From the NCBI GenBank assembly GCA_022360015.1, contig JAKSDQ010000331.1:59925-123924 (forward strand): a stretch of DNA of 64,000 bases. Reading direction: 5' to 3'. Positions within the stretch are counted from its first letter, which is position 1. Every line of letters begins with the position of its first letter. Of the stretch, positions 1 through 8,640 are shown in pieces. The position numbers and the translations under genes were made by a program. The DNA comes from Cytophagales bacterium (GTDB taxonomy: Bacteria; Bacteroidota; Bacteroidia; Cytophagales; Cyclobacteriaceae). Below the pieces are notes generated by a model. The model was not told the DNA's origin. It saw only the letters and a list, made by a program, of their open reading frames with translations, and did no database searches.

Positions 1-1
1 T

Positions 2-343
2 TTCAGGCACATCTTTAGATTCCTTGGAGAAGACTCGATGATTGGTTTTGTCGATTTTATGAATATTGCCGTGTTGATCGTGGTAGGATTGGGATTAGTT
101 CTGGGGCTATGGAGTCGTTGGGCTAGCTATATAGGCATAGCTCTCCTGATCATGTATTACCTGGCTTATCCGCCCTTACCCGGTTTGGAGATTCCAGGAC
201 CCGCAGAGGGCAGTTACCTGTTTGTCAATAAAAACCTGATTGAGATATTCGCGTTGGCGGTGCTTATCAAATTTCCTACAGAGCAATATTTTGGTCTGGA
301 GTTATTCTTTAGCCAAAGACTCAAGAAGAAACCATCAATTTAA
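2..343 (+). CDS. DoxX family membrane protein, C-terminal part (cut by window edge)
   Basis: The reading frame is open from base 2, before the first ATG at 38, so the gene almost certainly begins outside the window. The visible part has two or three hydrophobic segments, a Gly/Leu-rich stretch (GLGLVLGLW), then the DoxX-typical loop ending in a conserved 'VNKNLIE' motif and a last hydrophobic helix. DoxX proteins are small four-helix inner-membrane proteins. Some associate with sulfur or redox metabolism, but the role of this branch is unknown. The next gene, an exported Gfo/Idh/MocA oxidoreductase, starts 18 bases downstream on the same strand, so the two are probably co-transcribed. Family is fairly sure, function is not. 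Confidence 0.8.
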   Translation, partial: FRHIFRFLGEDSMIGFVDFMNIAVLIVVGLGLVLGLWSRWASYIGIALLIMYYLAYPPLPGLEIPGPAEGSYLFVNKNLIEIFALAVLIKFPTEQYFGLELFFSQRLKKKPSI

Positions 344-361
344 ATCATTAAAAATTAGATC

Positions 362-2020
362 ATGGACGGAAACGAAAAAAAAACGTCGAGTGGATGGAGC
401 CGGAGAACAGTTATTAAAGGATTAGCAGGGTTGCCGATTGTAGGGGGTGCCCTTGTGGGTGCCGCCGGTGTTAGCCAATCAGCTAAGAAAGAAAGGGAAA
501 GCATTCTGAAAACCCTGAATATAAACGCTTCTCCTCCGCCTCCCGTAGGCTCTATGAGTGGGGATCCGATCAAAATCGGTATTATCGGTTTCGGAATACG
601 CGGAGAGCAATTGTGCCGGGCAGCCGGCTTTGCCACCAATGAATGGTTGGAAAATGCCCGTGAAGCGGTGGCCAAAAACCCCAGGAATACCCGCTTAAAA
701 TCTTTCCAAGAGCAGGAAGATCTCAACATTCGGATTACAGCGGTCTGTGATCTTTTTGATATCAGGGCTGAAATAGCCCTTGCATCTTTTGGTAACAACA
801 TCAAAAGATACGCTACTTATAAAGAACTGCTGGACAAAGGGGATGTTGATGGTGTGATCATAGCTACAGCAGACCACTGGCATGCCCCTATTGCTATTGC
901 TGCATTGGAGGCAGGGAAACACGTTTATGTGGAAAAGCCAATGACGCATAACATTGCCGAAACCTATGCCCTCCGGGAAGTCGCTAAAAACTCCAGCGCT
1001 GTATTTGCTGTCGGCCACCAACACCGGCAAACCCAGAGTTTCCTGACGGCACAGGATGTGATCAAAAAGAATATACTGGGCCATATCTCACTGATTCAGG
1101 CCAATACCAACCGGAATTCAGATAACGGCGCCTGGCAATACCATATTCACGAGAAAGCCAGTCCGCAGACCATCGACTGGCAGCAGTTTCTTGGAAGTGC
1201 TCCGAAAATACCTTTTAACAAGGAGCATTTCTTCAGATGGCGTAAATGGTGGGCCTATGGATCGGGCCTTTCAGGTGACCTGATGACCCACGATTATGAC
1301 CGCATCAACTGCATCCTTGAAATGGGGATACCCCGCTATGTCACAGCATCCGGCGGTATATACACGCATAGGGACGGCCGTAATGTGCCTGATGTGTTCC
1401 AGGTAAATATGGAATATCCTGAATTTGTTACAGGGGCTTTAACAGAAAAAACCAGAGGGATGACCCTGATGTACAGCGCTACGCTGGGAAATCAGCATGG
1501 CAGAAAGACTTTGCTGATGGGCAATGATGGCACCATGGAGTTGGGTAACAGCCTTACTATTTTTGCAGATCCACGTTCTGAACGCTACAAACCTACTGTT
1601 AGAAAGTATGGTATCCGGCCTGGCGATCCCATTTATAGTTATAATCCGGCTTCGGACCAGGTGGACGGAATAACTTCTGCCACCTCCAAGTATTTTGCCG
1701 ACAAGGGTTTGCTGTGGACCTACAGGGATGGTAAGCTGGTAGATTCAACTTTTCTGCATATAAAAGAGTGGTTGAGTTGTATCAGGAACGGTGGATCTCC
1801 GAGCTGTGGTATTAAAGAAGGTTTCGAAGAGGCCATCACTGCTCACATGGCAGGACTTGCGTACAAGATAGGCCGCCGTGTGGAATGGGATCCTGTCAAG
1901 GAGGAAATTATTACTATGCCTGGTGAAGATCCGGATCAAATCTTGTTGGCAGATACAGACAACATTTACCTTGGAGCCAGTTTTCAAGGTCAAGGTAGAG
2001 AGACAACACTCGCATTATAA
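362..2020 (+). CDS. Tat-exported Gfo/Idh/MocA family oxidoreductase
   Basis: A 552-residue NAD(P)-dependent sugar or inositol dehydrogenase-like protein. The N-terminus carries a twin-arginine signal (S-R14-R15-T-V-I-K followed by a Gly/Ala-rich hydrophobic run), so it should be folded and exported with its cofactor bound. The Rossmann motif GIIGFGIRG lies at residues 73-81 and the family's E-K-P motif at 191-193. The C-terminal half is the alpha/beta dimerisation domain. It is longer than typical cytoplasmic members (about 350 residues) because of the signal, a linker and insertions, as is usual for exported Bacteroidota members. The substrate is unknown; carbohydrate is the likeliest. It follows the DoxX gene closely. 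Confidence 0.88.
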   Translation: MDGNEKKTSSGWSRRTVIKGLAGLPIVGGALVGAAGVSQSAKKERESILKTLNINASPPPPVGSMSGDPIKIGIIGFGIRGEQLCRAAGFATNEWLENAREAVAKNPRNTRLKSFQEQEDLNIRITAVCDLFDIRAEIALASFGNNIKRYATYKELLDKGDVDGVIIATADHWHAPIAIAALEAGKHVYVEKPMTHNIAETYALREVAKNSSAVFAVGHQHRQTQSFLTAQDVIKKNILGHISLIQANTNRNSDNGAWQYHIHEKASPQTIDWQQFLGSAPKIPFNKEHFFRWRKWWAYGSGLSGDLMTHDYDRINCILEMGIPRYVTASGGIYTHRDGRNVPDVFQVNMEYPEFVTGALTEKTRGMTLMYSATLGNQHGRKTLLMGNDGTMELGNSLTIFADPRSERYKPTVRKYGIRPGDPIYSYNPASDQVDGITSATSKYFADKGLLWTYRDGKLVDSTFLHIKEWLSCIRNGGSPSCGIKEGFEEAITAHMAGLAYKIGRRVEWDPVKEEIITMPGEDPDQILLADTDNIYLGASFQGQGRETTLAL

Positions 2021-2045
2021 TAACATTCCAATGTTAAAGCTCCTT

Positions 2046-2190
2046 CGTGTCTTGGTGCCTATATAGTGATTTGTAAGTTATTGAATATCAAATTTATGAA
2101 TTATTTATTTTTGTTAAATGTTTGGTCAATTGTCTGACCTTGGGGAACTTTGTGGTTCACCATTTTTCACCATAAAGGCACCAAGACACG
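2046..2190. repeat. Dispersed hairpin repeat, copy 1 (widely spaced arms)
   Basis: Two perfect 15-base inverted arms, CGTGTCTTGGTGCCT at 2046-2060 and its complement at 2176-2190, are separated by 115 bases. The right arm continues into a purine-rich tail to about 2204. The same core recurs at 12.33 kb and 52.75 kb with a spacer of only 25-26 bases, so this copy seems to have been split by about 90 extra AT-rich bases or is two half-copies. It sits in the 210-base gap between a plus-strand and a minus-strand gene. Confidence 0.8.
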
Positions 2191-2230
2191 AAGAGACACA
2201 GGGGTTTTAGCAGATGAGGTGAGCGTACAG

Positions 2231-2620
2231 TTATTCCCAAATGCCATAAGGCACTATTTCCAGCAAATGCCCGTCCGGGTCTTCAAAATAGAATGATTTG
2301 AGATCATTTTTCCAGTCCTGCTCGTGAATAATTTCGATGTTTTTTGAGGCAATAATGGCTTTGTGTTTTTGATAGTCTCCGGGACTTACTTCAAAAGCCA
2401 GGTGCTGTTTTCCGGCAGCAAAATGTGGGGGCAGTAGGGTTTCATTCCTGGTGGCTTCAGCGATAAAACAGAGAAGTACGGATGTGCCGGCCCTGAAAAA
2501 AACATGTCTGCCCGCTTTTTTGCCAATGATGGGAAACCCCAGTTTTTCATGATAGAATTTGATGGAGGCATCAATATCCCGGATGTAAAGACAGGTTTCT
2601 TTGATCTGACGGATGTCCAT
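2231..2620 (-). CDS. VOC (glyoxalase/bleomycin resistance) family protein
   Basis: A 129-residue single VOC module with the two beta-alpha-beta-beta-beta units. It starts 'RDIDASIKFYHEKLGFPI', the usual first unit, and ends with 'FEDPDGHLLEIVPYG', where the Glu is the typical C-terminal metal ligand. Members include glyoxalase I, dioxygenases and antibiotic-binding proteins, and the substrate cannot be told from sequence. It lies 23 bases downstream of the nucleotidyltransferase gene on the same strand and is probably transcribed with it, although no functional link is evident. Confidence 0.85.
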   Translation of the reverse strand: MDIRQIKETCLYIRDIDASIKFYHEKLGFPIIGKKAGRHVFFRAGTSVLLCFIAEATRNETLLPPHFAAGKQHLAFEVSPGDYQKHKAIIASKNIEIIHEQDWKNDLKSFYFEDPDGHLLEIVPYGIWE

Positions 2621-2643
2621 GTTTCTTTATTCAGGGCAATTCG

Positions 2644-3645
2644 TTAACCGGTAAAGTTGATTTCAGTATTATCACCAATATTCAGGCTGTGAGATAACCC
2701 TTTCAACGTAGTGTCGTTACCGATAATGGAATTGTGTAAGACTGCGCTTTGTAATTCGCTGAAAGATCCGATAATGGTGTTTTTCACAATGGAATAAGAG
2801 ATCGTTGCATTATCACCCAGCGCCACATTAGGCCCAATGATGGAATTGCTGATTTTACAATTTTTGCCAATACTGACAGGTGGCACCAGTATGGTTTTAT
2901 GAAATTCATGGTTGGTGCTTTTAAACTCCCGGCGGTTCATTAATATGGCATTGGCTTCCAGTAGTGATTCCTTTTTACCGCAATCGAACCAATTGTCTAC
3001 TGATTGGGTGGTGATTTTTTCACCTTTCTCAATCATGTGCATCAGGGCATCTGTTAATTGATATTCGCCGAGGTTTTTCATTTTATTGCTTACAATATAT
3101 TCTACCGATTCCAGAAACAGTTTTGGGTCGGTCAATTTGTAAATACCAATAAGGGCCAGGTTAGATTTAGGAATTTTCGGTTTTTCAACAAGTTTGGAGA
3201 TGAAGCCACTATCATCCAACTCTGCGATACCGAAATTGCCGGGAACTTCTACTTTTTTCACACCAACCACTGATGATTCAGTAGCCAGAAACTTTTCCAG
3301 ATTGATATTGATAATAATGTCACCCAGTGTAATCAGAATTTCATCCTCACCATCAAACTTTTCCCTTGCCAGCCAAAGCGCATGGGCCGTTCCCTCCCGG
3401 GGTTCCTGCACGACAAACGCTACTTTTATTCCTTTGCTTTTATACCGTTCATTGATGTATTCTTCGATTTTGTTTCCCATGTAGCCAATAATAAAAACGA
3501 ATTCTTCAATACCGGCTTTTATCAGGGGGTCCAGTATATGTGCTAAAATGGCTTTGCCTGCCACTGGCACGAGGGCCTTAGGTTGGGTGTGTGTATGTGG
3601 CCTTAACCTGCTTCCCATCCCGGCGACGGGGATAACTGCTTTCAT
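2644..3645 (-). CDS. Sugar-phosphate nucleotidyltransferase (NDP-sugar pyrophosphorylase)
   Basis: A 333-residue enzyme that should join a sugar-1-phosphate to a nucleoside triphosphate. The N-terminus has the signature of the family: 'PVAGMGSRLRPHT' for nucleotide binding, then Q-P-K-A-L, and later 'LGDI' and 'EKP'. After the catalytic domain (to about residue 235) comes a left-handed beta-helix of hexapeptide repeats (ISNSIIGPNVALGDN, SIIGNDTTLKG). This architecture resembles glucose-1-phosphate thymidylyltransferase RmlA3/StrD-type and GlmU-like proteins. The exact sugar is uncertain. A second such enzyme, RfbA, lies at 43.5 kb. Confidence 0.88.
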   Translation of the reverse strand: MKAVIPVAGMGSRLRPHTHTQPKALVPVAGKAILAHILDPLIKAGIEEFVFIIGYMGNKIEEYINERYKSKGIKVAFVVQEPREGTAHALWLAREKFDGEDEILITLGDIIININLEKFLATESSVVGVKKVEVPGNFGIAELDDSGFISKLVEKPKIPKSNLALIGIYKLTDPKLFLESVEYIVSNKMKNLGEYQLTDALMHMIEKGEKITTQSVDNWFDCGKKESLLEANAILMNRREFKSTNHEFHKTILVPPVSIGKNCKISNSIIGPNVALGDNATISYSIVKNTIIGSFSELQSAVLHNSIIGNDTTLKGLSHSLNIGDNTEINFTG

Positions 3646-3783
3646 GCAAAAATTTTATGGTTTGTAAAGAGTTATCTAAGATAATAAAAAAGAAATGGCT
3701 GATTATTAATTTAAAAGGTAAAAAACAATTTTACCGCTCATTTATCTTATTTTTGATGTTGTAAGATATCGCATCTACCGCTC

Positions 3784-5571
3784 ATGAAATCTAACAACCT
3801 TCTGGTTAAATTTCTTATATGGCGCATTAAACATATTCCAAATAAGAACTTCATTCTTATTTTAAGTGGAGTTATCGGAATTGTCACAGGTTTTGCGGCG
3901 GTTACCCTTAAAACATCAGTTCATTATATTCAGGATTTTCTTACCAGCAGCTTTGACATTAAATATGCCAACTACCTTTACATCGGCTATCCGCTGGTCG
4001 GTATTTTGCTGACCTTGTTTATCGCCAAATATTTTTTTGGGGAAAAACTGGGGCATGGTATTACCAATATTCTCTATGCCATTTCCAAAAAATCCGGGAT
4101 TATCGGCAAAACCAAGATTTATTCCAGAATGATTACCAGTGCCCTCACTGTTGGACTGGGCGGTTCAGTGGGTTTGGAGGCTCCTGTGATAGTTACCGGA
4201 TCGGCGATAGGCTCTAACATCGGCACGTTGATGCATTTGAATTATAAACGAAGGATACTGCTGATTGGCTGTGGTGCCGCCGGTGCCATATCGGCCATCT
4301 TTAATTCGCCGATTGCCGGGGTTATTTTCAGCATTGAGATTATTTTGGCCGAGGTCACCATTGCTGCTTTTATTCCATTACTAATGGCTTCGGTATGCGG
4401 GGCGCTGGTTTCTTTGCTGTTGCTGGGCGACAACGTGATGTTTTATTTCGAACTGACCGACCCGCTATCTGCTTCTGACATTCCATTTTATATTTTGTTG
4501 GGAATTTTATGTGGATTAGGATCTGTATATTTTACACGTGCTACCTATAAAATCGAGGATTTGGTAAACAAAATCAAAAATGATGTTTCAAAGGCAATCA
4601 TTGGTGGAATGGCCTTGGGGCTGATTGTGTTTGTTTTTCCTCCAATTTATGGTGAAGGATACAGCACCATTAAAACCCTGCTTGCCGGCCATGATACCGA
4701 AATTTTAAACAGCAGCCCCTTTTTTCAGCAAATTGATAATACACTTTTTCTCATAATTTTTATGATCGGCGTAGCACTTGTGAAGCCTGTAGCCTCCGCT
4801 TTGACCGTTGGGGCAGGAGGTAGTGGGGGATTGTTCGCACCCTCCTTATTTCTTGGAGGCATGGCCGGGTATCTTTATGCGAAAATAACCAATTTGTTTA
4901 TGGGAACGACCCTGATCAGTACCAGCAACTTTACCCTGGTCGGCATGTGCGGGTTGATGAGCGGGGTGTTACATGCCCCGTTAACAGCCATATTCCTGAT
5001 CGCCGAAATCACCAGTGGCTACACGCTTTTTGTGCCACTCATGTTGGTATCGGCCATTGCCTACAGTACCAGTTCGTACTTTGAAACCTATTCAGTCTAT
5101 ACAAAAAAACTCATAGAAACAGGAGACCTTATACCCCATGACAAGGACCGTCAGGTTTTGAGCCTGATCCACATTAGTAAGATGATTGAAAAAGACCTGC
5201 TGAAAATCCATCCCGATGCCACGCTGGGTGATCTGGTTGACCTGGTGAGAATCTCCAAACGTAACATTTTCCCTGTTGTCGATGAGGAAGCCCGACTGGT
5301 AGGTATAGTTACATTGGATGATATCCGGGAATTGATGTTTGATGAAGAATCGAGGAAAAGCATTTATGTAAAATCGCTTATGCACAACCCTCCGGAAAGT
5401 GTGTCTTCATATGAAAGCATGCTGTCGGTCATGGGAAAGTTTGAGAAGACCGGTGCCTGGAATCTTCCGGTTATCGATGATGAAAAATATGTGGGTTTTG
5501 TATCGAAATCGAGAATTTTTAACGCTTACCGGAAAAAATTAATCCGCCAGCATAGCGAGTATGTGAGTTAA
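3784..5571 (+). CDS. ClC-type chloride channel or chloride/proton antiporter with C-terminal CBS pair
   Basis: A 595-residue polytopic membrane protein. Conserved ClC elements are visible: 'GHGITN' at 90-95 in the place of the GSGIP selectivity loop, 'GSVGLEAP' at about 127-134 with the gating glutamate at E132, and 'GAGGSGGLFAPSLFLGG' near residues 342-358 for the second filter loop. About ten hydrophobic helices precede residue 440. The rest (roughly 455-590) holds two CBS domains, which bind adenine nucleotides and often regulate transport. Transport type cannot be set from the glutamate alone. It is divergently oriented from the nucleotidyltransferase gene and stands alone. Confidence 0.92.
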   Translation: MKSNNLLVKFLIWRIKHIPNKNFILILSGVIGIVTGFAAVTLKTSVHYIQDFLTSSFDIKYANYLYIGYPLVGILLTLFIAKYFFGEKLGHGITNILYAISKKSGIIGKTKIYSRMITSALTVGLGGSVGLEAPVIVTGSAIGSNIGTLMHLNYKRRILLIGCGAAGAISAIFNSPIAGVIFSIEIILAEVTIAAFIPLLMASVCGALVSLLLLGDNVMFYFELTDPLSASDIPFYILLGILCGLGSVYFTRATYKIEDLVNKIKNDVSKAIIGGMALGLIVFVFPPIYGEGYSTIKTLLAGHDTEILNSSPFFQQIDNTLFLIIFMIGVALVKPVASALTVGAGGSGGLFAPSLFLGGMAGYLYAKITNLFMGTTLISTSNFTLVGMCGLMSGVLHAPLTAIFLIAEITSGYTLFVPLMLVSAIAYSTSSYFETYSVYTKKLIETGDLIPHDKDRQVLSLIHISKMIEKDLLKIHPDATLGDLVDLVRISKRNIFPVVDEEARLVGIVTLDDIRELMFDEESRKSIYVKSLMHNPPESVSSYESMLSVMGKFEKTGAWNLPVIDDEKYVGFVSKSRIFNAYRKKLIRQHSEYVS

Positions 5572-6190
5572 TCAAACCCTACATGTTTACTAAATATTTT
5601 GGCTACTGATGCTTTGCAAAAAAATGAAGTTTTTTTAGAGAAAATCTTACTAAAATCGGCATTTTTTTTGCAAATAGATAAAAATCAGGAAGTTATCCAC
5701 AAAATGGAGTTCAACATTTCAATGCTTAATCATCTGATTATCAAATACTTATATGAACAACATAAAGAAGTGTGGATAACTTTTCGAAAATGTGGAAAAG
5801 TTTTGCTTGACAATTAGTATTCTTTGATAAGTATAATCTTACTTTAGAATCGGGTTTTACGGGCTCACTTTTTGAGCAAAAACTTACACCTCGATCCTCT
5901 TTCATAAAATAACAGGAATCAATATTTCAAAAACATGAACACCAAAAATCGTTCGATAATATCGTATTTTCAGCATATTAAATTTTAATTAAGTTTTTGT
6001 TATGTTTTTGATCCGGAATTTTATGATTGGACTCACCCATGTAGTCAAGCATAGTTTTTGTCAGTGGAAGATTTTGACTGATATTGGAATAGTTATATTT
6101 TTGCAGGAGTCTACAAGATCATTCTGTCTCATTTTTTACTAAAAAAAAATTAGCGAAAACCGAACTGTAAGAAAACCGTATTTAGTAGGT
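5572..6190. other. AT-rich non-coding gap with a DnaA-box cluster (candidate origin-like region)
   Basis: This 619-base gap contains a perfect DnaA box TTATCCACA at 5693-5701, a perfect one on the opposite strand at 5771-5779 (TGTGGATAA), and a one-mismatch box at 5791-5799 (TGTGGAAAA). Long A/T runs flank them on both sides. Three boxes within 107 bases in a non-coding AT-rich stretch is far above chance for such motifs. It could be the chromosomal origin, a DnaA titration or regulatory site, or part of a DnaA-controlled promoter. No dnaA, dnaN or other origin-linked gene is in the window. The infB and bamA operons to the right are transcribed toward this site, which argues mildly against it being the origin. 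Confidence 0.45.
6073..6103 (+). promoter_or_regulatory. Bacteroidota-type promoter for the thioredoxin-like gene pair
   Basis: A TTTG at 6073-6076 and TATTTTTG at 6096-6103 match the -33 TTTG and -7 TAnnTTTG elements of the Bacteroidota primary sigma factor, with a 19-base spacer, which is the normal distance. Transcription would begin about 80 bases before the ATG at 6191. Confidence 0.55.
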
Positions 6191-6676
6191 ATGAGATTAG
6201 CGAACATACTGGTATTGCTTTTTCTTTTTTGTAGTAACGAGGTTTTAGGACAAAAGGTGGAGGTCATAAAATTTCCTGAATTGCAGGAGATTATCAATAA
6301 TAAAGATGCCTCTGTGAAGGTGATCAATTTTTGGGCAACCTGGTGTAAACCGTGTATCGAAGAGCTTCCTTATTTTGAGGATGTTCATGCTACCTATGGA
6401 GAGCAGGGCATTGAAGTGGTTTTGGTAAGTATGGATTTCGTGGAAGATCTGGATACGAAAGTGAAACTTTTTGTTGAAAAAAAACAATTGCAATCGACTT
6501 TGTATTTTTTGGATGAAACGGACTACAATAAGATAATTGATAAAATCGACACAAGCTGGTCAGGGGCTATTCCAGCCACTTTAATCGTAGATAACCGCAA
6601 AAATAAAAAGGATTTTTATGAACGCCAGTTTAAAAAAGGAGAACTATCACAAATCATTAAAACACTTATAAACTAA
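6191..6676 (+). CDS. TlpA-like periplasmic thiol-disulfide oxidoreductase
   Basis: A 161-residue thioredoxin-fold protein with an N-terminal signal peptide (hydrophobic to about residue 18, cleavage likely after VLG). The redox site WATWCKPC has cysteines at 52 and 55. The W-C-K-P-C form is typical of TlpA/ResA proteins that reduce disulfides, for example during cytochrome c maturation. A cis-proline follows in 'AIPATLIVD'. A second thioredoxin-fold gene begins 7 bases after its stop, so the pair forms an operon acting in envelope redox balance. The client protein is unknown. Confidence 0.88.
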   Translation: MRLANILVLLFLFCSNEVLGQKVEVIKFPELQEIINNKDASVKVINFWATWCKPCIEELPYFEDVHATYGEQGIEVVLVSMDFVEDLDTKVKLFVEKKQLQSTLYFLDETDYNKIIDKIDTSWSGAIPATLIVDNRKNKKDFYERQFKKGELSQIIKTLIN

Positions 6677-6683
6677 TATCGAT

Positions 6684-7301
6684 ATGAGAAGAATTCACTT
6701 GTTTGTTACCGCCATACTTTTGGTGACGGTAAACACCGGAGCAACTTTCGAAGACAAAGGTTATAGTGTTGGAGATTATGCTATAGACTTTAAGCTGAAG
6801 AATGTTGACGGAAAAATGGTGTCTATGTCAGATTACAGGAATGCGAAAGGCATTGTTGTCATCTTTACCTGTAATACCTGCCCTTATTCCAAGATATATG
6901 AGGACAGGATTATTGCCATAAACAACAAATACGCAGGTCAGGGCTTTCCGGTTATTGCTATAAACCCCAACGATCCGGCACGACAACCGGGAGATTCCTT
7001 TGATTTAATGCAACAAAGAGCAAAAGATAAGGGGTTTACCTTCCCATATCTTGTTGACGAAACCCAGAAAGTTACCAAAACCTACGGAGCAACAAGAACA
7101 CCCCATGTTTTTTTGTTGAAAAAGGAAAACAACAAATACAGGGTGGCTTACATAGGCGCCATCGACAATAACCATAAAAGCGCTGCCGATGCTTCTGAAA
7201 AATACCTGGAAAATGCCATTGAGGCTTTAAAGGCTGGTAAAAAGGTTTCTAATGATTTTACAAAAGCCATCGGTTGTACCATCAAGTGGAAGGAGGCTTA
7301 A
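6684..7301 (+). CDS. Exported AhpC/TSA-type thioredoxin-fold protein
   Basis: A 205-residue protein with an N-terminal signal peptide and a redoxin domain. The CxxC motif sits in 'FTCNTCPYSK' (Cys63 and Cys66), followed by 'VIAINPNDP' and 'YGATRTPHVFLL', the latter with the cis-proline. This branch is often annotated as a peroxiredoxin-like or resA-like protein in Bacteroidota. The second Cys and the C-N-T-C-P form differ from classic peroxiredoxins, so a thiol-disulfide role is likelier than peroxide reduction. It follows the TlpA-like gene with a 7-base gap. Confidence 0.85.
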   Translation: MRRIHLFVTAILLVTVNTGATFEDKGYSVGDYAIDFKLKNVDGKMVSMSDYRNAKGIVVIFTCNTCPYSKIYEDRIIAINNKYAGQGFPVIAINPNDPARQPGDSFDLMQQRAKDKGFTFPYLVDETQKVTKTYGATRTPHVFLLKKENNKYRVAYIGAIDNNHKSAADASEKYLENAIEALKAGKKVSNDFTKAIGCTIKWKEA

Positions 7302-7327
7302 TAGCACCGGAAAATAATGCTCTTAGT

Positions 7328-7360
7328 AGTCATAGTATGACTCCAAGTCATGCTATGACT
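7328..7360. terminator. Strong hairpin between convergent genes (bidirectional terminator)
   Basis: Arms AGTCATAGTATGACT (7328-7342) and AGTCATGCTATGACT (7346-7360) pair over 15 bases with one G-T wobble and a 3-base loop. It lies between the stops of two convergent genes. No long T-run follows on either side, so termination may rely on the stem or on Rho. Confidence 0.6.
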
Positions 7361-7369
7361 ATAATAAAT

Positions 7370-8602
7370 CTATTGCACCAAACTGTTAACTTCTTCCTGC
7401 GACATTTTGAAAAATGCCACTCTTGGAAATCTGCCAGCTACAAACGTTCTGCCTATCACAGCCATGCCGCCTTCATCGGTCAATGAAAAATTTCCAAATT
7501 CATAAGGATTGGTGTTACCAAAGTATTTTGCGTTGATCAGGCTACCGTCAGTAGCATCATAAATATAGAGGGCGATCTGCTTGCTTTTGGTTTCAGTGCC
7601 ATAGACGATGGCATCAATGCCATTGATCATCAGCTTTTTGACAATTACCCTGGCGTGAGGCAACATTTCGGGAAACTCGTTTCCACCTATTTCCCCGCTG
7701 AATTCATTACCCCGTATGTTGATCGTGCCTGTGGGCAAGATGAAGTTTTCTTCGAAACTAAATCTGGACAATGCGTATTGGTCGCCTGTCAAATGAACGG
7801 CTGCGCTTACTCCGGTTTCTTCCCTCAGTCCATTTAGTGTTCCCAGTAAATCGCCATTTGATGCATTGACAAATAAAAGGGAGAAACTGAAATTATAAAA
7901 TCCATTAAGAAAATAGATGCTGCCGTCCTCGCTTGCCCCTGTAAAATAAGGCAACGTCCTTTCGCCTGTGCCGGCGAATTTTGCGATGATACTGGCCTCT
8001 ACATCTTCCAAAACCTCGTATTCTGACTGCCAGGATTGATTAAAGCCAGCATCGAGTTTTGTAAGTGAGGTGCTCCGGGCATCCCGGTTGTAGCTTTGAA
8101 TAAGAAATCCACCATCAGGAACCTGACTGGCATGTAACGGGTAAATAATCCCGGGAAACGACTGCACCAATTCAGGTACCTGATTGGAGTCAGAAAGATT
8201 TACTTTTAGAAGATAGGTGGAAAGTGTGACATTGTCCATGCTAAAGAAATGGTATTCATCGTTTACCAGGAATAGCTCCGAAAGAGGATTGGTGTAGGGA
8301 GTCGATATAATTGTGTCTGAAATAAATTCCCCGGATTCGTTGACCCGAAGCAAGTAGGTATCGGTTTCGTTGGCCGTACTCAGTATGATATAAGTACCAT
8401 CGGCGGTTTGTTTCACATCCAATGGATTATAGGAAATATCAAACAATTCGTTGTTGTAGATTTTGACAAAGTTGTCGGTCGGAGCTACCTCGCTATCACT
8501 GCATCCGGTGATGCCCAACCCGGAAAATATGGCTACTGTCCATATTAATGACGGTAAAAGAAGTTGTTGGCTGCGTCTTTTGAAAGAAATTTTCATGATC
8601 AT
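7370..8602 (-). CDS. Lipoprotein of unknown function, propeller-like repeats
   Basis: A 410-residue secreted lipoprotein. A basic start and hydrophobic helix end in a lipobox-like 'GITGC' around residues 30-34, so the mature protein starts at that cysteine. The rest consists of repeated strands of the form 'GGFLIQSYN' and 'TKLDAG', with recurring 'DGTYII', 'DGSIYF' and 'DEGGMAVIG' blocks, suggesting a beta-propeller of about six or seven blades. No catalytic motif is seen. It is followed on the minus strand, 38 bases upstream, by an outer-membrane barrel gene, and the two may be a surface or periplasmic partner pair. I do not recognise a named family. Confidence 0.7.
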   Translation of the reverse strand: MIMKISFKRRSQQLLLPSLIWTVAIFSGLGITGCSDSEVAPTDNFVKIYNNELFDISYNPLDVKQTADGTYIILSTANETDTYLLRVNESGEFISDTIISTPYTNPLSELFLVNDEYHFFSMDNVTLSTYLLKVNLSDSNQVPELVQSFPGIIYPLHASQVPDGGFLIQSYNRDARSTSLTKLDAGFNQSWQSEYEVLEDVEASIIAKFAGTGERTLPYFTGASEDGSIYFLNGFYNFSFSLLFVNASNGDLLGTLNGLREETGVSAAVHLTGDQYALSRFSFEENFILPTGTINIRGNEFSGEIGGNEFPEMLPHARVIVKKLMINGIDAIVYGTETKSKQIALYIYDATDGSLINAKYFGNTNPYEFGNFSLTDEGGMAVIGRTFVAGRFPRVAFFKMSQEEVNSLVQ

Positions 8603-8640
8603 ATTCAGTTAGAAAACAGACAGGTAATTGAGTTAATGGT

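Noticed and set aside
5599..5817. 72-residue plus-strand open frame in the DnaA-box gap
   Set aside because: It is AT-rich, rests on a weak start, has no family features, and overlaps all DnaA boxes. The non-coding reading is preferred.
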